Assembly (NCBI GenBank): GCA_910588415.1
Contig: CAJUPK010000031.1
Location: 1 to 19,328 of the forward strand
Source: an uncultured Oscillospiraceae bacterium
GTDB taxonomy: Bacteria; Bacillota; Clostridia; Oscillospirales; Acutalibacteraceae
Length of the DNA stretch: 19,328 bases
Reading direction: 5' to 3'
Positions within the stretch are counted from its first letter, which is position 1. The number at the start of each line of letters is the position of its first letter. Under the pieces are notes generated by a model. It was not told where the DNA came from. It was given only the letters and a program-made list of their open reading frames with translations, and did no database searches. Below are positions 8,085 through 14,338 of this stretch, in pieces. The position numbers and the translations under genes are program-made.

Positions 8085-8213
8085 AGGCACTCTGCTCCTG
8101 TCAGCCCCAGCCGTATATATCCCAAAAATCTGGAAAAGGCCGGGACGAAAATCTGTACCGGCCGCAGGGCCGGAAAAAGTACATGGGTCGTGTCATAGAA
8201 AGGGTATTATATT

Positions 8214-8242
8214 ATTATATACGCTATTTCAGCTGAAAGCAA
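8214..8242 (-). promoter_or_regulatory. Sigma-A-type promoter for the FliK-like/FlhB-like/PilZ unit
   Basis: On the minus strand TTGCTT (8237-8242) is separated by exactly 17 bases from a perfect TATAAT (8214-8219). The predicted start of transcription is near 8207, giving a leader of about 120 nt before the FliK-like start. A 6-bp GC hairpin (8158-8163 with 8168-8173) lies in that leader. Confidence 0.65.
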
Positions 8243-8511
8243 TAGAAAATACAGTCCTGGGGGCCGCCGGACACAAATTTGGCCCCAGGCTCTGTTCCGG
8301 CAGCCTGCAAAACGGGGAATTTACAAAATATTTACAATTTGCAGAAAAAGGACCTCCCGGCAGCCGCGGGCGGTTTTCCGCGCCGCTTTAGAAAGGGGAA
8401 ACGGTATGAAATATCCAGAAAAGAACCATAAAAACCCAAGCGGTCCCTTATTTTTTCTGCCTGTGCTGCCGACTTACTAACTGGGAATGTGGGTTTTTAT
8501 AAGGATTTGTA

Positions 8512-8540
8512 TTGCGAAACCGCAGGCCCTGTGTTATAAT
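8512..8540 (+). promoter_or_regulatory. Sigma-A-type promoter of the cheA operon
   Basis: TTGCGA (8512-8517), a 17-base spacer and a perfect TATAAT (8535-8540) with the extended TG two bases earlier (TGTTATAAT). Transcription should begin near 8547, leaving a leader of about 63 nt before the cheA ATG. This is a housekeeping-type promoter rather than a sigma-28 one. Confidence 0.75.
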
Positions 8541-8609
8541 GAAAGAGACCCGGGCTGCATCAAGGCCCAGCGGTCCAGCAATTTTAAGCAGAAAAGGTGG
8601 AACACAGCT

Positions 8610-10691
8610 ATGGGCAACGACATGATGGAGGCCTATCTCTATGAGATGAACACGCTTCTGGAGTCCCTGGACGAGATGGTGCTGGGCGCGGAGGACAGAA
8701 AGACGTTCTCTCAAGAAGACGTGAACGAGATTTTCCGCATAATGCACACGATAAAGGGCTCTTCGGCCATGATGGAATTTGACAACCTGATGACGGTTGC
8801 CCACCGGATCGAGGATATGTTCTTTATCATACGGGACCAGGGCATGGACGCCGTGGCCGAGGACCTGCGCCCGCAGCTCTTCGATCTCATTTTCCAGGCC
8901 ATCGACTTCTTTAAAGCGGAAGTGGAGAAGCTGGAAAACGGCGAGACCCTCACAGATGATATCGACAACATCCTTGCGAATATTAAGAGCTTTTCAAATA
9001 AAATTCAGGGCAAGGCCGATGAAGAAGAGCCTGCTGCCCAGGCAGCGGCCGCGGGGGGAGAACAGGTCGCTGCGGCGGATTTTGGCAGCAGCCAGTTCCC
9101 CTTCGGCATCCGTGTGTCCTTTGACGAGGGCAGCGGCATGGAAAACCTGCGCTCCTTTATGCTGGCGACAGCGGTGAAGGACGTGGTGGATGGAGAAGAG
9201 CAGTTTGACTTTTACCCCGAGGACGTGGGCACCAACTCAGAAACCGCCGCCTTTGTGGTGGAGGAGGGATTTTTCCTGCGCTTCCTCACCGAGGAGCTGC
9301 GGGACCGGGCTGTGGGCGTGGTGAAAGAGGCTGGCTCTGTGGCGGACTATCAGCTGTTTGACTACGCGGCCCCTGCCCCAGAGCCGGAGGTCCCCGCGGT
9401 CTCCGCGGCGCCCGCCCCAGAGGCGGCCCCTGCCCCGGCAGCCGCTGCGGCGCCCGCCCCTGCTCCGGCAGCCGCCTCCGGCTCTCCCAACAAGCAGCAG
9501 AACCATAACAAAGAGAGCCTTATCAGCGTGAACCTCTCCAAGCTGGACGAACTTAACGCTGTGGTGGGCGAGATCGTTATTACCGAGTCCATGGTCACCG
9601 CCTCTCCGGACCTGAAGGGGCTGAAGCTGGATAACTTCACCTCCGCGGCCCGGCAGCTGCGGTCGCTGACGGACCAGCTTCAGGACGTGTCCATGTCCCT
9701 GCGCATGGTGTCCGTGTCCGCCACCTTCCAGAAGATGCGCCGCATTGTCCGCGACATGAGCAAGAAGCTGGGGAAAGAGGTCAACCTGGTGCTGGAGGGC
9801 GAGGAGACCGAGGTGGACAAGACCATTGTGGACAGCATCAGCGACCCCCTGATGCACATTGTGCGCAACTCCATGGATCATGGCATTGAAGAGAACGCCC
9901 AGGACCGGATAGACGCTGGCAAAGACCCAGTGGGCCGCATCACCCTTTCTGCCCGGCACACAGGCGGCGAGGTCATTATAGAGGTCATTGACGACGGCCA
10001 GGGCGCGGACGATGACGCCATTTTGGCCAAGGCCATGCGCCAGGGCCTGGCGGCTCCCGGCGTGGAGTATTCCCACAAGGAGATTTTAAACTTCCTGCTG
10101 ATGCCTGGCTTCTCCACCAACACAGAGGTAACGGAGTATTCCGGCCGTGGCGTGGGCATGGACGTGGTAAAGTCCAATGTGGAGAACGTGGGCGGCACGG
10201 TGACCATCTCCAGCGAGAAGGGCAAGGGCATGACCACCACCCTGAAGATCCCCCTGACCATGGCCATTATGGACGGCATGGAAGTGGCGGTGGGCGAATC
10301 TGTGTTTACGGTGCCCATCAACAACATCCGGCAGATTTTGAACGTCACCTCCGAGGATGTGATCCGGGACGCGGCCAAGGGCGAAATGCTGTGGGTGATG
10401 GACAATTTCTACTCTATTGTCCGTGCCAAGGAGTTCTATCAGATGGAGAACGGCAAGGACCGCTTCGACGACGGCATCATGCTGTGGGTAGAGGCGGGCG
10501 GCAACTCCTTCTGCCTGTTTGTGGATGAGCTCATCGGCGAACAGCAGGTGGTGGTAAAGCCCCTGCCGGACTATGTGAATAATTACGGAATCCGCAGCTA
10601 CGGCGTGACAGGCTGCACCATTTTGGGCAACGGCGATATCAGCATTATTCTGGACGTGGCAAGCATTTTTGCGGCATCCCAGGCAGGATAA
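8610..10691 (+). CDS. cheA: Chemotaxis histidine kinase CheA
   Basis: CheA autophosphorylates and passes phosphate to CheY and CheB in the receptor array at the membrane. The 693 residues show all five domains. P1 (Hpt) has phospho-acceptor His46 in MHTIKGSSAM. P2 spans about 163-250. An Ala/Pro-rich linker covers about 253-290. P3 dimerisation spans about 302-370. The P4 ATPase has an N box (H416 IVRN S M DH), G1 (DDGQG, 461-465), F box (PGFSTN, from 499) and G2 (GRGVG, 512-516). P5 (CheW-like) begins near 555. Length is close to the E. coli and Bacillus proteins. ATG at 8610 follows AGGTGG by about 9 nt; a longer frame from 8487 is rejected because it contains the promoter. First gene of cheA-cheW-cheR-cheB. 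Confidence 0.97.
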   Translation: MGNDMMEAYLYEMNTLLESLDEMVLGAEDRKTFSQEDVNEIFRIMHTIKGSSAMMEFDNLMTVAHRIEDMFFIIRDQGMDAVAEDLRPQLFDLIFQAIDFFKAEVEKLENGETLTDDIDNILANIKSFSNKIQGKADEEEPAAQAAAAGGEQVAAADFGSSQFPFGIRVSFDEGSGMENLRSFMLATAVKDVVDGEEQFDFYPEDVGTNSETAAFVVEEGFFLRFLTEELRDRAVGVVKEAGSVADYQLFDYAAPAPEPEVPAVSAAPAPEAAPAPAAAAAPAPAPAAASGSPNKQQNHNKESLISVNLSKLDELNAVVGEIVITESMVTASPDLKGLKLDNFTSAARQLRSLTDQLQDVSMSLRMVSVSATFQKMRRIVRDMSKKLGKEVNLVLEGEETEVDKTIVDSISDPLMHIVRNSMDHGIEENAQDRIDAGKDPVGRITLSARHTGGEVIIEVIDDGQGADDDAILAKAMRQGLAAPGVEYSHKEILNFLLMPGFSTNTEVTEYSGRGVGMDVVKSNVENVGGTVTISSEKGKGMTTTLKIPLTMAIMDGMEVAVGESVFTVPINNIRQILNVTSEDVIRDAAKGEMLWVMDNFYSIVRAKEFYQMENGKDRFDDGIMLWVEAGGNSFCLFVDELIGEQQVVVKPLPDYVNNYGIRSYGVTGCTILGNGDISIILDVASIFAASQAG

Positions 10692-10700
10692 AGCAGAGCC

Positions 10701-10716
10701 GGGCCTTGCAAGGCCC
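10701..10716 (+). other. Perfect palindrome just after cheA
   Basis: GGGCCTTGCAAGGCCC is a perfect 16-base palindrome starting 9 bases after the cheA stop. No T-tract follows directly (the next bases are CAGGGTTTG), so it is not a standard terminator. It may be a 3' stabilising hairpin or a protein site. Confidence 0.35.
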
Positions 10717-10722
10717 CAGGGT

Positions 10723-10750
10723 TTGTGATATACTACTCTGTATATAGAAT
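10723..10750 (+). promoter_or_regulatory. Possible internal promoter before cheW
   Basis: TTGTGA (10723-10728) lies 16 bases before TAGAAT (10745-10750), matching 4 of 6 and 5 of 6 consensus bases. It sits in the unusually long 173-base gap between cheA and cheW, so cheW-cheR-cheB may have their own start of transcription. Confidence 0.35.
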
Positions 10751-10809
10751 ACATCTAGGCTTTCAAAAGTTTTTTTAAGTGAAGCATTTTAAGAGCGGCC
10801 GCGGGTTGG

Positions 10810-10842
10810 GCGGGGCAGGGTGCCCCGCTGAAGCTGCGGGGC
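10810..10842 (+). promoter_or_regulatory. Two mutually exclusive hairpins in the cheW leader
   Basis: The segment GCCCCGC (10822-10828) can pair with GCGGGGC upstream (10810-10816; an 8-bp stem with the adjacent A-T pair and a 3-base loop) or with an identical GCGGGGC downstream (10836-10842, 7-base loop). The second stem ends 6 bases before the cheW ribosome binding site at 10849-10854. No T-tract follows, so translational rather than transcriptional control is the likelier use, if any. Confidence 0.4.
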
Positions 10843-10864
10843 CGCGGGAAAGGATTTGTGTACA

Positions 10865-11362
10865 ATGCCAGAGACTATGGCGGCCGTTATGGCTGAGGAT
10901 GCCGAGTTCTACACGAAAGAGGCAGTAGAGCTGGAAACGGATAAATATCTGATCTTCCTTTCCGGCGGGGTTTACTATGGCGTGGACACCAAAAATGTGA
11001 AGGAGATGCTCACCCAGTGGGAGACCTCCATCACCTGGCTGCCCATGCTGCCGCCCCACATCCGGGGGGTCATCAACCTGAGAGGCGGCGTGGTGCCCAT
11101 TGTGGATTTCCGGCTGCTGATGGGCCAGATGCCCGAGGATAAGTTCTGTACCGTGATTTTGGACATGGAGGGGGTCCAGATCGGTATTTTGGTGGACGAA
11201 GTGGACCAGACGGTGGATATTGACAAAAAAAGCGTGCTGCCTGTGCCCTATCAAAGCGGGGTAGAGTCACAGAAAATGGTGACCGGGATGTACAGCCTGC
11301 CGGACAGAAATACCGCTTTGATGGTGCTGGACTGCACCCAGCTGCTGTATGGCCACAAATAA
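10865..11362 (+). CDS. cheW: Chemotaxis coupling protein CheW
   Basis: CheW links chemoreceptors to CheA P5 in the signalling array. The 165-residue protein shows the family core: YLIFLSGGVYYGVD (28-41), the signature HIRGVINLRGGVVPIVD (65-81), and ILVDEVDQTVDI near 109-120. The usual receptor-coupling glycine/valine pattern is kept. The N-terminus is about 20 residues of acidic extension before the first beta strand. ATG at 10865 lies 10 nt from AAAGGA; TTG at 10856 is only 1 nt from it and is rejected. The 3' end overlaps cheR by 14 bases, implying coupled translation. The leader carries alternative hairpins. Confidence 0.95.
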   Translation: MPETMAAVMAEDAEFYTKEAVELETDKYLIFLSGGVYYGVDTKNVKEMLTQWETSITWLPMLPPHIRGVINLRGGVVPIVDFRLLMGQMPEDKFCTVILDMEGVQIGILVDEVDQTVDIDKKSVLPVPYQSGVESQKMVTGMYSLPDRNTALMVLDCTQLLYGHK

Positions 11363-12182
11363 TTCCAGCACTACCCCCTCCCTGGTCATAAGCGATAAGG
11401 ATTTTACCCGGCTGGTCAATTTTGTCCAGAGCAAATACGGCATAGACCTGCACCAGAAACGCCAGCTGGTCACCAGCCGGCTTTCCAGCACGGTGAAAGG
11501 CCTGGGCTACAGCAGCTTTACCGAGTATGTGGATTACCTGCTGCAAAAGGGCTCGGGAGACGACATCAACCAGCTGCTTGCCAAGCTGACCACCAACTAC
11601 ACCTATTTTATGCGCGAGGTGGAGAGCTTCGACTACTTCACCCGCGTCATTCTGCCTGATGTGGTGCGCAGGCACGAGCGGGACAAGTGCCTGTCTATTT
11701 GGAGCGCCGCCTGCTCCTCTGGCGAGGAGCCCTACAATATCTCCATGTACATCATGGACTACCTGGGAAGCATGGCCTCTGCCTGGGACACCAGGCTTTT
11801 GGCCTCGGACATCTCCCTGGACGTGCTGAATAAAGCCAAGCGGGGCGTGTACGAACTGCCGGACTCCATTCCCCCCCACTGGAAGCGGGACTACTTTAAG
11901 CCCGCCGGGGGACGGATGTACGAGGTGGCCCCTAAGATCAAAAACAATGTGATCTTCAAGCAGTTCAACCTGATGGATCCCATTACCTTCAAACGCAAGT
12001 TTGACGTGATTTTCTGCCGCAATGTGATGATCTATTTCGACCAGCCCACCAAGTCGGCGCTGACCAGGCGGATGTACGACGCCACGGTGCCCGGGGGCTA
12101 CCTGATCATCAGCAAGGCAGAAAACCTGCCCCCGGACCTGCCCTATGCCCGGGTGTCCACATCGATTTTCCAGAAGCGGTAA
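11349..12182 (+). CDS. cheR: Chemoreceptor glutamate methyltransferase CheR
   Basis: CheR transfers methyl groups from S-adenosylmethionine to receptor glutamates during adaptation. The 277 residues comprise an N-terminal helical domain and a Rossmann-fold catalytic domain. Visible motifs are TTNYTYFMRE (81-90, equivalent to the family TTNxTxFFRE), SAM-binding motif I SAACSSGEEPYNI (119-131), acidic residue D154 in LASDIS, and the hallmark FDVIFCRNVMIYFD (218-231). It lacks TPR repeats. ATG at 11349 lies inside the end of cheW (14-base overlap); no independent strong SD stands out, consistent with coupling to cheW. Confidence 0.96.
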   Translation: MATNNSSTTPSLVISDKDFTRLVNFVQSKYGIDLHQKRQLVTSRLSSTVKGLGYSSFTEYVDYLLQKGSGDDINQLLAKLTTNYTYFMREVESFDYFTRVILPDVVRRHERDKCLSIWSAACSSGEEPYNISMYIMDYLGSMASAWDTRLLASDISLDVLNKAKRGVYELPDSIPPHWKRDYFKPAGGRMYEVAPKIKNNVIFKQFNLMDPITFKRKFDVIFCRNVMIYFDQPTKSALTRRMYDATVPGGYLIISKAENLPPDLPYARVSTSIFQKR

Positions 12183-12245
12183 AGCTTTGCCCTGGGCTTT
12201 GAAAAGGGTTCTTTTGGAGTTTAAAGAAAAGTAGGAGGGGTCAAT

Positions 12246-13286
12246 TTGCTAAGAAATATACGGGTGCTGGTGGTGGACGACTCCATCATTGCCCGAAAGA
12301 CGATTATGGAAGGCCTGGCTAGATCCCCCCGCATTGAAGTGGTGGGCTATGCCATCAATGCCATGGATGCCGAAAATAAAGTCAAGCAGCTCAATCCGGA
12401 CGTGATGACCTGTGATGTGCAGATGCCCGGCATGACTGGCATTGAGTTTTTGAAAAAGCTTTTGCCCCAGCACCCGCTGCCAGTGGTGCTGGTCTCTTCC
12501 CTTAACCTGAAGGTGTTTGACGCCCTCCACGCCGGAGCGGTGGGCTTTGTGCGCAAGCCGGACGGGGTGCAGAGCCGGGAGGCTTTTGTGAACTCCCTGG
12601 TGGAAGCGGTGATCGAGGCCTCCAGTGCCAAGGTGCGCCGCCCGGCCCCTATGCGGGAGCAGCCGGACCTGTCCGCCTCCCTGACCATGGCTCCCCTGAA
12701 GGTGCCCCAGCCCTATATCATTGGCCTGGGCGCGTCCACAGGCGGCACAGAGGCCACGCTGGAGGTGATGAAGCGCCTTCCGGCGGACATTCCCGGAATG
12801 GTGATTGTGCAGCACATGCCCCCTGGATTTACCAAGATGTATGCGGAACGGCTGAACCGGCTCTGCAGCATGGAGGTGCGGGAAGCTGCCAACGGGGACA
12901 AAATCCACCAGGGGCTGGCCCTGGTGGCGCCTGCGGACCTGCAGTGCCGGGTGAACCGCACGCCGGCCGGGGAATATTACGTCTCCTGTACGCCGGGAGA
13001 GAAGGTCAGCGGGCACAGGCCCTCTGTGGACGCCCTGTTTATGTCCATGGCGGAAAATGTGCGCTGCAAGATGATCGGTATTATTATGACGGGCATGGGT
13101 TCAGACGGCGCCGAGGGCCTGCTGCGGATGCGCCGCCGGGGCGCATACACCATTGGCCAGGATAAAGAGTCCTGCGTGGTCTACGGTATGCCCGGCGTGG
13201 CCTTTGAGAAGGGGGCCGTGTGCGAGCAGGCCAGCTGCGAGCGGGTGGCCAGCGTGCTGCTTCGCAGCCTGCAGACAGGAAAATAG
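12246..13286 (+). CDS. cheB: Chemotaxis response regulator methylesterase CheB
   Basis: CheB removes methyl groups from receptors (and deamidates glutamines) when phosphorylated by CheA. The 346 residues split into a receiver domain (acidic pair D11-D12, phospho-acceptor D57 in TCDVQMPGMTG, K104 in VRKPDG) and an esterase domain from about 155. The catalytic triad is complete: S164 in GASTGG, H190 in VQHMPPGF and D287 in MGSDGAEG, at almost the same positions as in E. coli CheB. The start is TTG at 12246, 7 nt after a strong AGGAGG; it puts the receiver domain at the usual distance from the N-terminus. A 63-base gap separates it from cheR. Last gene of the che unit. Confidence 0.96.
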   Translation: MLRNIRVLVVDDSIIARKTIMEGLARSPRIEVVGYAINAMDAENKVKQLNPDVMTCDVQMPGMTGIEFLKKLLPQHPLPVVLVSSLNLKVFDALHAGAVGFVRKPDGVQSREAFVNSLVEAVIEASSAKVRRPAPMREQPDLSASLTMAPLKVPQPYIIGLGASTGGTEATLEVMKRLPADIPGMVIVQHMPPGFTKMYAERLNRLCSMEVREAANGDKIHQGLALVAPADLQCRVNRTPAGEYYVSCTPGEKVSGHRPSVDALFMSMAENVRCKMIGIIMTGMGSDGAEGLLRMRRRGAYTIGQDKESCVVYGMPGVAFEKGAVCEQASCERVASVLLRSLQTGK

Positions 13287-13356
13287 ACGGCAAAAACCAG
13301 CGGCCTGCCTATTCTGCGGGCAAGCCAGCGGGAAAATTTATAATAAAACGAAGAAA

Positions 13357-13397
13357 TATCGGATGACCTCTTAATTTTTGCAGGGGGTCATCCGATA
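13357..13397 (+). terminator. Inverted repeat after cheB, probable terminator
   Basis: A perfect 12-bp inverted repeat (TATCGGATGACC at 13357-13368 and GGTCATCCGATA at 13386-13397) has a 17-base loop and is followed by CTTTATG, a weak T-tract. It lies 70 bases after the cheB stop. Its right arm overlaps the proposed sigma-28 promoter of flgM. It may instead be an operator. Confidence 0.5.
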
Positions 13398-13398
13398 C
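13372..13398 (+). promoter_or_regulatory. Sigma-28 (sigma-D/FliA)-type promoter of the flgM operon
   Basis: TAAT (13372-13375), a 15-base spacer and TCCGATAC (13391-13398) match the flagellar sigma factor consensus TAAA-N15-GCCGATAA/T in 3 of 4 and 6 of 8 positions. The first downstream gene is flgM, whose late operons are sigma-28-dependent in Bacillus and enterics. Transcription would start near 13405 with a leader of about 49 nt. Confidence 0.7.
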
Positions 13399-13453
13399 TT
13401 TATGTAGAAAGCTATGGGAATCTTTAATCCCATCAGGAAAAGAGGGATGCAAT

Positions 13454-13762
13454 ATGATCGGTATGCCCCAAAAGATCGGTCCCGTGGGAGGAGCGGTGCG
13501 GCTAAACCAGCTTCGTCCGCACACCGCCGCAGCCGTGGAGCAGGCTTCCCGTAATGGGGAGAGCTTTGACAAGCTGACCTTAAGCGCCAAAGAAAGCGGA
13601 GACCCCCAACGCCTGGAACTGCAGGGCAAGCTCTCTCAAGAGGTGCGCACCGCCACGACCACAGGCACGCTGGCCGCTCTGCGCCAGCAGGTGCAGGCAG
13701 GGGAATATAAAATAGACGCCGGCAGCATTGCCAAAAAGCTTCTGCTGCTGGGGGAGGTATAG
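13454..13762 (+). CDS. flgM: Anti-sigma-28 factor FlgM
   Basis: FlgM binds and silences sigma-28 until the hook-basal body is complete and FlgM is exported. The 102-residue protein has a polar, probably disordered N-terminal half and the conserved C-terminal sigma-binding part: LQGKLSQEVRTA, then LAALRQQVQAGEYKIDAGSI and AKKLLLLGEV (the GEYxID and IAxKLL pattern is the family hallmark). It is somewhat longer than the 88-residue Bacillus protein. ATG at 13454 lies 7 nt after GAGGG. First gene of the late flagellar operon, with flgN starting 3 bases after its stop. A sigma-28-type promoter just upstream would make it part of its own feedback loop. Confidence 0.9.
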   Translation: MIGMPQKIGPVGGAVRLNQLRPHTAAAVEQASRNGESFDKLTLSAKESGDPQRLELQGKLSQEVRTATTTGTLAALRQQVQAGEYKIDAGSIAKKLLLLGEV

Positions 13763-13764
13763 GC

Positions 13765-14220
13765 TTGGAGCCAGTATACGAGGAATATCTGGGATATCTG
13801 GACGAGCTGAGCAAGCTGCTGGTGCAGATGACAGAAACAGCAAAAAACAAAGCCGCTGCCGCCAGAGAGGGCGACCTTGTAAAGGTGGACGGCTGTATGA
13901 AACAAGAGCAGGTTTACAGCATGACGCTGCGCAGTATGGACCAGAGAAGGGACAAAATGCTGCGGGCCATGGGAATCTCCGGCACGGCTCTGTCCCAGCT
14001 GGCAGACCACTACCCGCCCCCCATGCAGGCCAGGGCTGCCAAGGCGGCGGAGCTGGCCATGTCCCGGTTTGAGAGCTATATGAGCGCCTCTAACATGGCC
14101 AGGACCTCTATGGAGATCGCCCTGCGGGAGATTGCCCGAATGTTTCCCCAGGACCAGCCCGCTCCGGCGGAGGCCAGAGAGGACCCGCCCCCCCGGATGA
14201 AGACGGACTTCCGGGCCTAA
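13765..14220 (+). CDS. flgN: Flagellar export chaperone FlgN
   Basis: FlgN keeps the hook-filament junction proteins FlgK and FlgL export-competent and delivers them to the type III export gate. The 151 residues are almost entirely helical with heptad-like segments (YLDELSKLLVQMTETAKNK, then EQVYSMTLRSMDQRRDKML) and a Pro-rich charged tail from about 132. Sequence identity in this family is low, so the call rests on helical pattern, length and its place between flgM and flgK. The start is TTG at 13765, 7 nt after GGGAGG; the same SD lies within the end of flgM, giving a gap of only 2 bases and likely coupled translation. Confidence 0.85.
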   Translation: MEPVYEEYLGYLDELSKLLVQMTETAKNKAAAAREGDLVKVDGCMKQEQVYSMTLRSMDQRRDKMLRAMGISGTALSQLADHYPPPMQARAAKAAELAMSRFESYMSASNMARTSMEIALREIARMFPQDQPAPAEAREDPPPRMKTDFRA

Positions 14221-14264
14221 AGGCAGGCGCTTTTTCCGGCAGTACGCAAATTGGCAAATCAGGG

Positions 14265-14318
14265 CTGGGGTCTCCCCGCCCTTGAGAATAGAACCCGGCC
14301 CTGCAGCCGGGACCCCAG
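14265..14318 (+). promoter_or_regulatory. Structured leader upstream of flgK
   Basis: CTGGGGTC (14265-14272) is the exact complement of GACCCCAG (14311-14318), enclosing a second stem CCCGGC (14294-14299) with GCCGGG (14306-14311; the last base is shared). The structure ends 6 bases before the flgK ribosome binding site GGGAGG (14325-14330). It lies in the 118-base flgN-flgK gap and has no T-tract, so mRNA stabilisation or translational control is more likely than termination. Confidence 0.4.
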
Positions 14319-14338
14319 AAGACAGGGAGGTTTTACCT

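Larger units (their letters stand above)
8085..8609. other. Divergent intergenic region between the FliK-like gene and cheA
   Basis: This is about 525 bases between two divergent operons. It carries a sigma-A-type promoter in each direction (8214-8242 leftward, 8512-8540 rightward), an imperfect inverted repeat (8256-8265 CCTGGGGGCC with 8281-8289 GGCCCCAGG, one bulged base) just upstream of the leftward promoter, and an AT-rich core. One 24-codon open frame (8406-8480) has a GGGG stretch before its ATG but nothing else to support it. I see no RNA gene. Confidence 0.6.

Noticed and set aside
6957..8198. Plus-strand frame of 413 codons opposite the FliK-like gene
   Set aside because: It is a low-complexity His/Gln/Gly/Val shadow. 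The minus-strand gene has a promoter, an SD and coupling to the next gene.
8487..8609. N-terminal extension of CheA by 41 codons
   Set aside because: The promoter -10 box (8535-8540) lies inside it and the CheA Hpt domain begins right after ATG 8610, which has its own SD.
9237..10076. Minus-strand frame within cheA
   Set aside because: It is antisense to the CheA linker and kinase domains, with no family features or ribosome binding site.
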